From contig NC_088775.1 in the NCBI RefSeq assembly GCF_954871325.1, positions 14,981,561-15,045,560 on the forward strand: a stretch of 64,000 nucleotides of DNA, read 5' to 3'. The position numbers were made by a program, and so were the translations under genes. This stretch comes from Gordionus sp. m RMFG-2023 (taxonomy: Eukaryota > Nematomorpha > Gordioida > Chordodea > Parachordodidae). Below are positions 15,401 through 24,005 of this stretch, in pieces (the stretch's first letter is position 1; each line of letters starts with the position of its first letter). The notes beneath the pieces are model-generated. The model ran no database searches and was not told the origin of the DNA. It worked only from the letters and a program-made list of their open reading frames with translations.

Positions 15401-18184
15401 TAACACATCTCATTTTTAATAAATTTCATGCAGAATAAAACTTTTATAGGTTATCAAAAAAAACCTTTTTTAGACGGGACCGGACTGGACCGACGGTCCC
15501 ACGGTCTGGTCTCACTTGACTTAACGGTCCATCGGATTAGTCTCATTTTCGAAAAAAAGACCGGACGAAACCGGACCGTTGCAAACACTATTTGGCCCCT
15601 TGTATTCTCAACAAAAAGATAGCTAGCTGTTTAAAAAACTATAATTTTTTTTATCCAAAATTGTTTATCGTCTAAGATATGATCACTCATTTCTCTTGGG
15701 CATATCACAGTCTCTTCAAAGCGGACGCTTTTAAAGCTCTTTTGCAAATTTGTATTTGTTGCATGCATTTTATTGAAGAAGCTCACCTCGTTAATCGAAT
15801 TTTATTTAATGTTGATGTTATGACATGATGATTTCTGTAGTGGGAAAATAATGCGCTTACTTTTAAAAAAATTTATTTTTATTAATGAATACATGTAAAT
15901 TAAATAACTTCGTTAAAGATATAACATTTTAAAGTATTTGACCGGTCAAATATACTTTCAGTCAATTGACCAGTGCACCTTGAATCAAACGAAACGTTTA
16001 GTAAATAATATTTTCGCCTTGCATATAAAATAAAATCTCCAATCTGAGTGGTGGAGATCATAAAATATTTGTTAATAATATTACATAAATAATCCTAATC
16101 AACAAGAAAGATTTCCTCTTTTGTCCTATACAAACAAAATTTCAAAATTAGTTTAAAAAAGAAAAAGCTGAAAAATTATTTTATCTTTTAAAATATTTTA
16201 ATGACAAAATTTTATATTGTCAATGTTGACATTTACATTTAAAAAGAAATATTAATTATATAACTATTTGGGTATGGTTAATTTATGTTACCAATATTAG
16301 ATTAAATTGATAAAAAAAAGGCCACTAAACAATTTTCACTTGTTAAACTAAAATAAAAATAATATAGGTTTAGTATAATGTCAGGTGATTAATAGGTAAT
16401 GCATTTTAATAATTATCAAATTTGATATCAAGTCATTATTGTTTCCTAACACCCTGCTTCTATAAGCGATTTTAATTTGGACTGCAAGCTCAAGTGGGCC
16501 TAGATCTAAAGAAAATTTTTTATGAGGCCGTGGGCAAGCTCTGACCAAAAAAAATCGATTTTGCAGGTCTCTTATTATAATATTTAGGGTTGTTAAAAAG
16601 CCAGATTTGGGTCGATTTTTAAAAACAACCTGATTAAGATTCTATCTAAAATAATATTCTGTAAGCCTGGAGATTTTGCTCATAGATGACTGAAATGTTT
16701 GGATCTCTATATGCCAAATCTCAAGACTTACATAATATTATTTTGGTTAAAATTTTAATCAGGTCATTTTTAAAAATCAACCAGAATCAGGCTTCTTAAC
16801 AACCCTCATATATTGATAAATATTAATAAATACTGAACATTTTTTAAAAGTTTATTATATTATATAAATGTTAAATAATTTATATTATTCTGATTAATTT
16901 TCTTTCAAAAATTATTTGCAGAAAAAATAGTCTGGGAATTTTAATGGCTTAAAAAAAATTTAATGATCATTTTTTTTTGTCTACTGCTTAGTTAAATAAA
17001 GCTATAGCTTAACTGTTTTCATCAATAACTGTGTACAAAGTGACAATGATATTAACAAATGATCATAGAGAACCATCATTTGAGAAAGGTATATCAAAAA
17101 TACCCCAGTTGTTTTAGGTAAAAATTTTAATTTCTTTGCAGGGATGGTATTTGACATCTAAATATTATTCAAAATGTTAAATAAAATAGACACACAATAT
17201 TTAGTATTAAAATATGAGCTTATAATTTAACCATATTAATTCAATCCCATAAGTTATGTTAAGTAACACAGGATGATTTTTATATTTAAGTAATGTTGTT
17301 GAAAACCTTGATTTAGTTAATTTTAAAAAAATGATTACTTAACCCTCTATATTTTGCCGGAAGAATTTCGATTTATCCATTTTTAAAAAATATGCTAAAT
17401 CAAAGTTTTTGACAACACTATTTATGGGTATAGAGGACAATCATTTAAATTGTATCAAAAACAACCAATCAAATTCTAAGTTGGGAATTTGAACTTGTAA
17501 GATTTGAAAATTTAGAGTCCATTGGTATAGAAACTTGCACCAATAAGTTTTCCTTTCATAGTGCTATCTAAGACTATATCTTAAACTTTATATACCAATT
17601 TATCTAAACTTATGCATATAATGGTGTAAAAATAAAGCATTTATCCGTAAAAAAAAATGAGTAGTACAAGACCTATTTGATTAACTGGTATAAAAAATAT
17701 CCTTTTTTCAAAATATAGTGCACAAAAGAGAATTCCTGGAAGCTAATTTTATTTAGCTACAAAAATCTTATATAGCATGTGAAATCAAATTTAAAAAATG
17801 TCATAAAAAAGTCTACTATTATTATAGATTAAAGGAGAATCATGTTATTTGCTGGCCCAGATGGAAAATAAATTCTGTGGCTCTTTAAATCCCCCCCCCC
17901 CCTAATCTATTTAAGCTCTAGGCAAAGAAAATTAAAATCTAAAGCATCTAATATGTAGCATAGCGAATATTTAAATCTAACTAAGTCAAGAATTAAAAAA
18001 TGATATACTTTATGCATTTTTGATCTTTGTTGGAGTTATCACGACATGATATGTTGCACATAAAATAGCCCCAAGACATCCAACCCATTGGAGGGGTTAA
18101 TGCCAGCCCATTATTTAGGCTATAAATATGGTTGAAAACTAAATATAATATTAGAAATAGTTCAATCAATACCCAATAAAACAT
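229..18184 (-). CDS. NAGA: GH27 lysosomal alpha-N-acetylgalactosaminidase/alpha-galactosidase, 3' end beyond window
   Basis: Glycoside hydrolase family 27 enzyme that removes terminal alpha-linked GalNAc or galactose from glycoconjugates in the lysosome. Five exons (18009-18184, 8054-8261, 7660-7837, 1961-2055, 229-426) have GT/AG borders and keep phase, giving 285 residues; about 110-130 residues should lie beyond the left edge. Residues 1-23 form a hydrophobic signal peptide, followed by the family start [12 protein letters not shown] and then IIDDCW. The nucleophile Asp is in VKMDGC and the acid/base region is [14 protein letters not shown], ending in PGAWNDPD. The substrate-recognition loop reads SCSWPYY. 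The first Ser matches NAGA (human Ser188; GLA has Glu203), but the second position is Tyr instead of Ala191/Leu206, so galactose versus GalNAc preference is not settled. Introns 1 (9.7 kb) and 3 (5.6 kb) are full of transposons while the exons are intact. Seen: motifs and splice phase. Known: GH27 roles. Inferred: lysosomal location. Confidence 0.9.
427..1960. other. Intron 4 of the GH27 gene
   Basis: Non-coding. It holds an 11-G run at 487-497 and one copy of the dispersed ~200-bp repeat described at 16587-16796. I see no further gene. Confidence 0.7.
1098..1320. repeat. Dispersed ~200-bp MITE family M1, copy
   Basis: Shares the internal blocks 'attaagcaagcctgaaaat', 'aaaggtttggacagctatta' and 'attattctggctaaaa' with the copy at 11235-11438 and the related copy at 16587-16796. 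Ends degenerate. Confidence 0.6.
1961..2055 (-). CDS. NAGA: GH27 gene, exon 4 (substrate-recognition loop)
   Basis: A 95-nt exon found by family resemblance: [18 protein letters not shown], then SCSWPYY, the loop that separates alpha-galactosidase from N-acetylgalactosaminidase. Acceptor TTCTTTTAAAG; donor after GAG at 1961 (GTTTAA), phase 0. Confidence 0.9.
3030..3270. repeat. M1 MITE copy, degenerate
   Basis: The left end GTGTTGTTAAACGGCCTGAT and the inner 'taatatttttttggctaaaa' match the M1 family. It lies in intron 3 of the GH27 gene. Confidence 0.5.
3609..6538 (-). mobile_element. hAT DNA transposon, degenerate
   Basis: The left end CAGTGATCCAAAC and the GGTTCGG-rich subterminal repeats at both ends match the shorter, clean copy at 34627-35415. 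Transposase pieces lie on the minus strand. A BED-like finger is at about 6.0-6.1 kb ([13 protein letters not shown]), a middle piece at 4589-4813, and the hAT dimerisation domain at 3856-4074 ([17 protein letters not shown]). The frame is broken many times and the right end has lost part of its inverted repeat, so no TSD is visible. It sits in intron 3 of the GH27 gene. Confidence 0.8.
4891..5194. mobile_element. 304-bp foldback MITE nested in the hAT at 3609-6538
   Basis: Two arms of about 65 bp are inverted copies of each other: ACGGATCCG, a T run, then CATCCGTTCCGTCAAAAGTC on the left and its complement on the right. The outer ends are AGGCTG and CAGCCT. No coding capacity, and the target duplication is unclear. 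It interrupts the transposase region, so it is younger than its host element. Confidence 0.75.
6765..6955. repeat. M1 MITE copy
   Basis: Contains 'attttggctaaaattttgat', 'tcatttttaaaaatcggcta' and the right end 'ggcttagcaacactac' of the M1 family. Intronic. Confidence 0.55.
7660..7837 (-). CDS. NAGA: GH27 gene, exon 3 (nucleophile)
   Basis: Acceptor ATAAAAG. Encodes [16 protein letters not shown], then [14 protein letters not shown] with the catalytic nucleophile Asp. Of two overlapping donors, GTTAGC at 7659 keeps the frame into exon 4, whereas the upstream GTAGGT does not. Confidence 0.92.
8054..8261 (-). CDS. NAGA: GH27 gene, exon 2
   Basis: Acceptor TTTTACATTAG, donor GTAAGT. Encodes 69 residues, including [18 protein letters not shown], which carries the two Asp residues that bind the sugar ring in this family. 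Ends in phase 0. Confidence 0.92.
8463..11178 (-). mobile_element. hAT DNA transposon with TATTGG subterminal repeats
   Basis: About 2.7 kb in intron 1 of the GH27 gene. Both ends carry dense TATTGG/CCAATA repeats (8500-8640 and 10995-11165), as transposase-binding ends of hAT elements often do. The right end is TAGGGGTGGGACCAATA on the minus strand; the left end is worn. A BED-type zinc finger lies at about 10.55-10.7 kb ([15 protein letters not shown], with an upstream Cys pair), and the C-terminal transposase is at 9000-9650. I could not fix a TSD. Confidence 0.8.
9000..9650 (-). CDS. hAT transposase, C-terminal part with dimerisation domain
   Basis: 216 open residues, the longest surviving piece of this transposase. 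The last ~75 residues are a textbook hAT C-terminal domain: [20 protein letters not shown], then [17 protein letters not shown] and [12 protein letters not shown]. The upstream N-terminal parts are split by frame changes, so this is a 5'-truncated relic, not a host gene. It lies antisense-free inside intron 1 of the GH27 gene, on the same strand as that gene. Seen: domain motifs. Inferred: inactive. Confidence 0.85.
   Translation of the reverse strand: MLQRWPHVLILQQFQQLILYSIFEHVESYNNNPNAILKTASLAALTKLNKYYNNNKHLLTMIGPRFKLSSHLLKHNNMETLIEYLTNEYNIYKINNNNSAELTNEAQNNKKLSFYDKIYQVKPHNNNNLEISKYVDEATISNDTNPLDWWKLNKNRYPVLSKIARDYLAIPATSSSSERAFSEGRYVITDQGCSLDEHTIQACLCLKSWMHMQDSS
11235..11438. repeat. M1 MITE copy
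   Basis: Inverted ends: TAGTGTTGCTAGAAAG on the left, ATTTAATAACACTA on the right. The inner blocks (attaagcaagcctga, ataaaggtttggacatctatt, ggctaaaatatttagttgg) are shared with the copy at 1098-1320. Confidence 0.6.
11527..11620. repeat. 33-bp minisatellite, about 3 copies
   Basis: The unit CTGAAATGAAAGCACGTTGG plus tctaagtcctgta repeats almost exactly. The period is a multiple of three, so the minus strand reads an 11-residue repeat ([11 protein letters not shown]) within an open frame 11501-11689. I see no gene structure around it. Confidence 0.7.
12310..12640 (+). pseudogene. Tc1/mariner transposase remnant
   Basis: The plus strand contains [11 protein letters not shown] near 12.35 kb, the second catalytic Asp block (DNA..H) of Tc1/mariner DDE/D transposases. 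About 190 bp on is LDLNPIEKV with a stop directly after it, then TLGK, matching the SPDLNPIEN.W block. The intervening frame is disrupted and no terminal repeats were found. A plain DNA-transposon fossil in intron 1 of the GH27 gene. Confidence 0.7.
14785..14891. mobile_element. 107-bp foldback hAT MITE nested in 14431-15590
   Basis: Almost wholly palindromic: CAGAGTTGTTAAAAGATAC at the left, its complement CCTTTAACAACTCTG at the right, with GATCTAGATA-type repeats between. Perfect 8-bp TSD GAAAATAG (14777-14784, 14892-14899). A related, unduplicated sequence starts near 12953. Confidence 0.92.
15120..15175. repeat. End fragment of the TATTGG hAT family
   Basis: Matches the left end of the element at 8463-11178 (aaaaacccaa.attaac.aaatattgtattggtattgg). 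Confidence 0.6.
16587..16796. repeat. M1 MITE, best-preserved copy
   Basis: About 210 bp with ~45-bp inverted ends AGGGTTGTTAAAAAGCC...GGCTTCTTAACAACCCT, AT-rich and non-coding. At least six relatives lie in this window (near 1.1, 3.1, 6.8, 11.2, 17.3 and 30.6 kb), several inside introns. A hAT origin is likely from the ends, but no clean TSD was found. Confidence 0.7.
17292..17424. repeat. Short M1-like inverted-repeat copy
   Basis: Inverted ends AATGTTGTTGAAAACCTTGA and the complement of ATAGTGTTGTCAAAAACTTT enclose a deleted centre. It lies upstream of exon 2 and downstream of exon 1 of the GH27 gene. Confidence 0.6.
18009..18184 (-). CDS. NAGA: GH27 gene, exon 1
   Basis: ATG at 18184, signal peptide, then the conserved GH27 amino end ([18 protein letters not shown]). 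The donor GTATAT follows the first two bases of codon 59 (58 codons + 2 nt), which the T opening exon 2 completes as Asn. Confidence 0.9.
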
Positions 18185-18275
18185 TTTTATATTTATGCAA
18201 ACATGTGTAAAAAATGGTTATATATGCATATATCAAATGTCAATCATTCAATTCTTTTAAATATCTACTTCTTAC

Positions 18276-19022
18276 ATAGGCATAGCCATGAGAGAGGAAA
18301 AGAATCCCCCCTTGCCTGTTCTCGTAAATATCATTTTAAAATAATTTTTTAGATCTCTTACACTCCCATTTGCCCTCCCCCAAGGATGTAATCAGTATAA
18401 ACGGTATGAGCAGAGCACGATAAACGAAGCAGCGTAAATTTGGGAATCTTGCTTATATCTTTTAGAGAATTATTAAATTAGAAATTGATATTAATTGATA
18501 AAGGAAAACACATCTATTTAAATTGAACTCTAAAAATGGACGAAATATCATTTTTGCTTTCCAATTCGCCCCCCCCCCCAATTTTATAATAAAGTGAGAA
18601 TAAAATTAGGAGAAAAGATAATATTTCCTCTCTTTTTAGAATTTTTTTAAAAATTTTATTAAAATAGTTGTGTTTACTTCCCTCTTATCTATTAAAATTA
18701 ATTCAAATTTACTTAAAGAACTTTCTTCTGAGATATAAGCGAGATTCCCATTTTTCGCTGTTTCTTTCTTCGCGAATTAGGAGAGGAACCGTATAAACAA
18801 TGAATTGAAAGTAAAATAAATCAAGGTTAAATATTTTTTAAAAATAATGACTATAATACAAAATATTTTGAAAATAAACACTTTTATAATTTAAAAAGTG
18901 CAAAATCAATTATTCTTTAAAAAATGTACATATATGTACACATAAAGACCTCTAATAATATTTTTGTGGAAACAATCAACTTAATACCTCCCCCCCCCCT
19001 TATTATTTTGGCTACGCCTATG
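18276..19022. mobile_element. Inverted-repeat element with GGCRTAGCCA ends
   Basis: Left end CATAGGCATAGCCATGAGAG and right end complement CATAGGCGTAGCCA enclose ~740 bp of non-coding AT-rich DNA with two long C runs. A similar end (TGGCGTAGCCAGGATTTTCC) is at 61435. It lies just upstream of GH27 exon 1. Target duplication not found. Confidence 0.5.
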
Positions 19023-19670
19023 AGTTCTCAAGTATGTAGCATAAATTGTTAAAACAATCCCACAAAAATGGGAACTTAGTCATATAATATCGAACGAATT
19101 TTTACAGGTCATGTTGAAATCGTTTTATCTTATTTTTGTTTTGGTACTTATTTTATTTCTCTAAACTTTAATTTTTTTTTTTAATTTTCATCTTAGTATC
19201 TATTAACTTAAGCGAGATTTATAAATAAACGGAATTCATCTTTGTTTTAGGTAAAATTTTGATTGCTATTTTGAGAATTCTATTATATTTTCAATTCGAT
19301 TTTTGTCAATGTTTTTATTTGAATATTCTACTGCAAGTCAGCGGTTTATTTTTCATGCCATTTAACTGTCTTTTCTATCATACTTTTTCTTTGGGGTAGA
19401 TATGCATACAAAATAGAAAGTTAGAAAATTAACATCCAACGACCACTCATATTTGTCGTTAGAAAAATTACGAATGCAATTTGATTCTGACTGTAGCAGC
19501 CATGATCCCAACACCTATCTCTTCTTTAGTTCATTCTAGAACTCTCAAAAAGAAGAAATTTTTTATTAAAAAGAAAATTTTTTTAAATAAACGTTCTTTT
19601 ATTTGCTTCCCCCACTCAGCGTCTACATGGCCGGGGAGTGTAGGAGACAAATGCCTCCAAAATATTTTGG

Positions 19671-19770
19671 CATTTTTGGGGGTAGGTATTGATTTTTGGG
19701 GGTTGATATTGATTTTTTGGGGGTAGGCATTAATTTTTTGGGGGTAGGTATTGATTTTTGGGGGGTAATT
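19671..19770. repeat. ~22-bp subterminal minisatellite
   Basis: Four to five units of GGGGTAGGTATTGATTTTTG with slight changes, just inside the left end of the hAT element. A weaker version (GGGTATGGGTAGATTTTGG) lies just inside its right end, so these may be transposase-binding repeats. Confidence 0.75.
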
Positions 19771-22675
19771 TTTGATTTGAATTATAATCTTTTTAAATCC
19801 ATTAATTGATACAATTATGATGGTTATCGTTGATTTTCTGACAAATGTCAATTAAAGTAAAGATATTTTTCAATTAATAAATAATATAAACTTTCTTTAT
19901 GAACCATTTTATTTACCATTTTATCAAGTTAATATTTACACATTTCATATATGGTACTTTTCTTAGAGGTTAATATATTTATATTATGTTTTTTAATAAA
20001 TTTATAGATTTTTTTAGCAGGATAAATTTTGGAGGTAATTTTTTTAGTCATGCTTAAAAACATATATCAACAAGCAAAGAATAATAAAAAATAAAATATG
20101 TAAAAAATAATTAATTATTTCATTTTAGATGCCAAGTAGCAGAACCTTATTTAAAGTGAAATGTGATTATATTAATTGTAAAACTTCTAAAATAAGAAGT
20201 GACAAGATACATGAACATTATAAACATCCTCATGTAAAGTCAGCTGATATGAAATTTACAAAGGTAGCCATCAAAAGAGATAGTAGTAATTGGGTATCCC
20301 CAAATTGTGATATTCCATATAATATAACAAATGGACTTGAAATCCAGTTGTAAAAAAATACAATAACATCTTACTTCCGAGAAGTAATATTTTTAATTTA
20401 TTATTGTAACTAAAGACAATAAATATTATTGAAAATATATCTTAAATTTGTGAATTAATAGAAACTAATTTTTTATTAAAAATTTTACCAATATATTAAA
20501 ATAAAATTATAGTAGGCAGGGTATAGAGAAAATAAATTATATAAACTGTTTATCACACTATTTTTATATCTATATATACTTTATAAAGTTCAATTTAACA
20601 ATATGTTTAATAGTTTAATTAATAATAATAATTTAAAACCAAAGTATTAAAAAACTTATTAAGTTAATATAATGTAGTAAAATAATAAATGTAAGGTAAT
20701 GTTAATTTTTAAGAATTTTTAAATTTAAATCTTTTCATCTTTAATTCAATTAAGATGTCTTCTTTTACTTTTTTTTTATATAAATTTTGGTTAGGGTCCA
20801 CTAAATCGTATGAACATTTATGAAAAAACGTCAAATGACCTAAAATGGCCACAAATATTTTTGAAGCGATTATAATATTTGTATAATTTTAAAACGTTGT
20901 AACAGATTTGACAAATAAATTAAAAAATGCTTTTTATTTTATATTAAATTTAAATAGCTAAATGGTAATTAATATTTATATTAATACAAGGCCAGTATAT
21001 ACTAAAGAATAAATTGCAGATAATTTACAATATTTTAGCAAACTCTTAATACTATTGTATTATAAATATATCTTTGATATAATATTAATAAAATTTATCA
21101 AATATCTCATAATAAAAATTTAAATTAATATATAAAAATGCAATCTCCTTTTTTTTTGCATGATAATGTATAAATTGAATTAAATATTTGTTAGAATAGA
21201 TAATATTTTTGTTGTATTTTGATTTAATCAAGCTATATTGAACCATTTGATTGCTAAAATTGTTTTGAATAATAGCTTTGTTTAAAAATGATATAAATAT
21301 CTAAAAGTTACTATTTACTTGGAGTAATGGTATTTCTGTTATGGGCATCTATTTCCTACAAAACTTCTTGGTTCATAACTTTGTTAAAAAATAGTTATAC
21401 CAATATAATTAAAATTTACTTGGACTATTTGTGTTATCCAAAACTGGACCTTGTAAATTAATAGCTTTGAAAAATTATTGTAAATATTAATTTGACATTT
21501 TACTTTGGCATTCTAAGGATATAATTTAAGATTAAATATTAATCAAAATTATTTACTTAGGATTGGTTTGCAAGTTTCTAAATGTTTTATGGTGATGTAT
21601 ATAAAAATGCAATCTCTTTTTTTTGCATGATAATATATAAATTGAATTTGTTAGAATAGATAATATTATTGCTGTATTTTGACTTAATAAAACTATATTT
21701 TCTAAAAAAATTAATTATTATATGCAAATTAAATAATATATACTTTAATTTCCAATTTTCTTATTGATAATTGTTGCGATTTAGCTTTAATATCTTGGAT
21801 TTTCATAATTATTTTGGGAACAAACTAATTTGGGAACGAACTATTGCAAATTGGCTTTTTTTTGGGAACGAACTATTGCAATACGACAAAAAACCTATTT
21901 CCTAAATTTTCATACGAATTAGAGGGACGATACCTAAATTTTATCCTTAAAATATGAATTGGATTCAACTATTTTCAAAATGTTATATGTGTTTTCATCC
22001 CCTTTATTTACATTATGTAATAGATATGTTTATATTATTATCATTGTTTATTTAGCTATTAGAATTTCTTTAGATAATATACTTTCATAATGAATTTCAC
22101 AATTTTATTTATACTAATTTTTATTTATAAGATTACAATTGTTTTTACAGTCATTATAATATCTTTTATGATTTCTTCATGTGATCGCAGTTTTATATTA
22201 ATCTGCATCTATTATGCCTATGAATCTTTCAAGTTCTTCCATTGCCGATCGATTATTATCTAGAAGTAAGGATGGATATATTAAGTCTATTTATTTTGAA
22301 AGAAATATTGTAATGTACACATGACGCTTGTATTGAAATGCAGGCAGTTGGTAATGATTTGGCTATGGTAAACAAATTAATACAACATACAAAAAATAAA
22401 TTACAAAGACTAAAAGGTTAATATTAGTTACCATTTCTATAAATAATTTTAAAATATAGCTAATGGAGACAATATTTTTTTTAAATTACATTCCTATCTA
22501 CTAGTTTTTTGAAGAAGAATAATGTAATAACTGATTTGTATAATATGAAATCAATATTCAAATTGGATCAAACAGAATTCAATAATTATGTTGAACAATA
22601 AAAACACGTTGAATAAATTAAAAATTTTAAATTATTATTTATTCTTATAGATAAAAAACGGAAATATTTTTCCCT

Positions 22676-23323
22676 GTGCTAGATGCAATAATTAACCACC
22701 TAAATGATCGATTTAATTATGATTGTTTAAATTTTTTATCACAAATATCCATTTTTACTCCCGCTAGAATTATGGATAATGAAAAAATAGAAGGATGGCA
22801 AATATCCGAAATTTGTCATACTTATCAATTGGATGTCCAAAACATTGTTGATGAATATAATGATTTTCGCTCTTTATATTTGGAGTCTCAATCAATCATT
22901 TTTTGCGAAGATCTTTTGAAAGTTAAAAAGAATGACGCCTTATATATTGATGAAAGTAATTTATTGATATTTTATTTGTAATTGTATATAATTAAAGGTA
23001 TTGGAAACGATCAACCTGCCGAATAAAAAATCAATAGCGAAATCATGACCAAAATAAAAAAATGGATAAAATATTCTTTTATATTACCATACCGACTTTT
23101 AAATCAATTAAATTCTTATTCTAATTCTAATTTAAATTTATATAAATATTTATTAACCCTTCCTACAACTTCCTATTCATCCAAAAGAGCCGTGAGTATA
23201 GTAAAAATAAACAAAACTGGAATGCGGAATAAAATTTCGGACCTATTTTTAGAAAATTTACTGTTAATATCCAGCGAAATTGATGTTTTTGAAAAATTTA
23301 CTGTTAATATCCAGCGAAATTGA
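22676..23323 (+). pseudogene. hAT-type transposase C-terminal remnant
   Basis: Two open pieces (22676-22981 and 23045-23323) in different frames. The second holds YKYLLTLPTTSYSSKRAVSI followed by LENLLLISSE, matching the C-terminal dimerisation domain of the ZMYM/DUF4371-type hAT transposases (LL.IP.TS..SER.FS.LK...T..R). A 34-bp direct duplication (ATTTACTGTTAATATCCAGC and following bases) near 23.26-23.34 kb lies in the second piece. Broken copy, no host function inferred. Confidence 0.65.
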
Positions 23324-24005
23324 TGTTTTTGAAAAATTTATAATTGATGATATTATAACACAATTTGCATTAACATCTATAAGGTTATCTAAATTATTAA
23401 TAAAATAAGTAATGTATCTTTTTCACAGCGAATATATTACGCTTTTAAAAAATGTAAATTTAATTTAACATTTTATAATTTCTATGCAAAATACACTATA
23501 ATTCATTTTATTCTAATATTTTATATAATAACTCTATTTACATTATATGTTTTTAATTAATAAAAAGGTAATATAGGTATGTGGAATCAAGCTAGATATA
23601 CCTCTTTAAAATTACTCGTCTTATATTTTACAATATTTCAGATCTTTTTTATAGAAATATTAATATGTTGTCTCATTTAATTCACTTATATATATTTTAT
23701 GAAAATAAAGTGAATATCAATCAAATTATGAAAAGATTGCATTATTTAAATATAAGTTGATTACCATCTACAAATTTAAAAAATTTTTTTTTCCCTAAAT
23801 AGGCTTGAAAGATTATAAATAGAATTATGTTGTAAGGTTATAAATGGTGGCTTATTATAAGATTTTTTAAATAAAATCACTATAACATCGTAGGTCTGTA
23901 AATTTCGCGGACGAAGGGCGCGTTATTTTTTAAGGTGGGTATGGGTAGATTTTGGAGGGGGTTTGCCTCCATCAAATTTTCTGCTATGAAGACGCTGCCC
24001 CCATT

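Larger units (their letters stand above)
14431..15590 (+). mobile_element. 1160-bp hAT derivative nested in 13631-15982
   Basis: Inverted ends TAGTGTTTGCA...TGCAAACACTA, with GGTCCGG-rich subterminal repeats on both sides. Near-perfect 8-bp TSD TTTGGCCT/TTTGGCCC (14423-14430, 15591-15598). A short Cys-pair relic ([11 protein letters not shown], near 14.98 kb) suggests a lost BED finger. It also holds a 107-bp MITE and a fragment of the TATTGG family. Confidence 0.88.
13631..15982. mobile_element. hAT element, outermost of a three-level nest
   Basis: Starts CAGGGTTGGGTATTTGACC and ends with TTGACC/GGTCAA subterminal repeats and ACCTTG. It is flanked by a perfect 8-bp duplication AATCAAAC (13623-13630 and 15983-15990). 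Of its 2352 bp, 1160 are a later hAT insertion (14431-15590). Its own coding remains are not recognisable. It lies in intron 1 of the GH27 gene. Confidence 0.85.
19617..23997 (+). mobile_element. 4.4-kb hAT-superfamily element with target duplication
   Basis: Ends CAGCGTCTACATGG and the complement of CAGCGTCTTCATAGC, flanked by CCCCCACT/CCCCCATT (19609-19616, 23998-24005; 7 of 8 match). Transposase pieces are on the plus strand. A possible zinc finger lies at 20129-20353 (CDYINC ... HEHYKH), with later parts at 22676-22981 and 23045-23323. The coding region is broken into several frames. The left end holds a ~22-bp G/T minisatellite. Confidence 0.85.
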
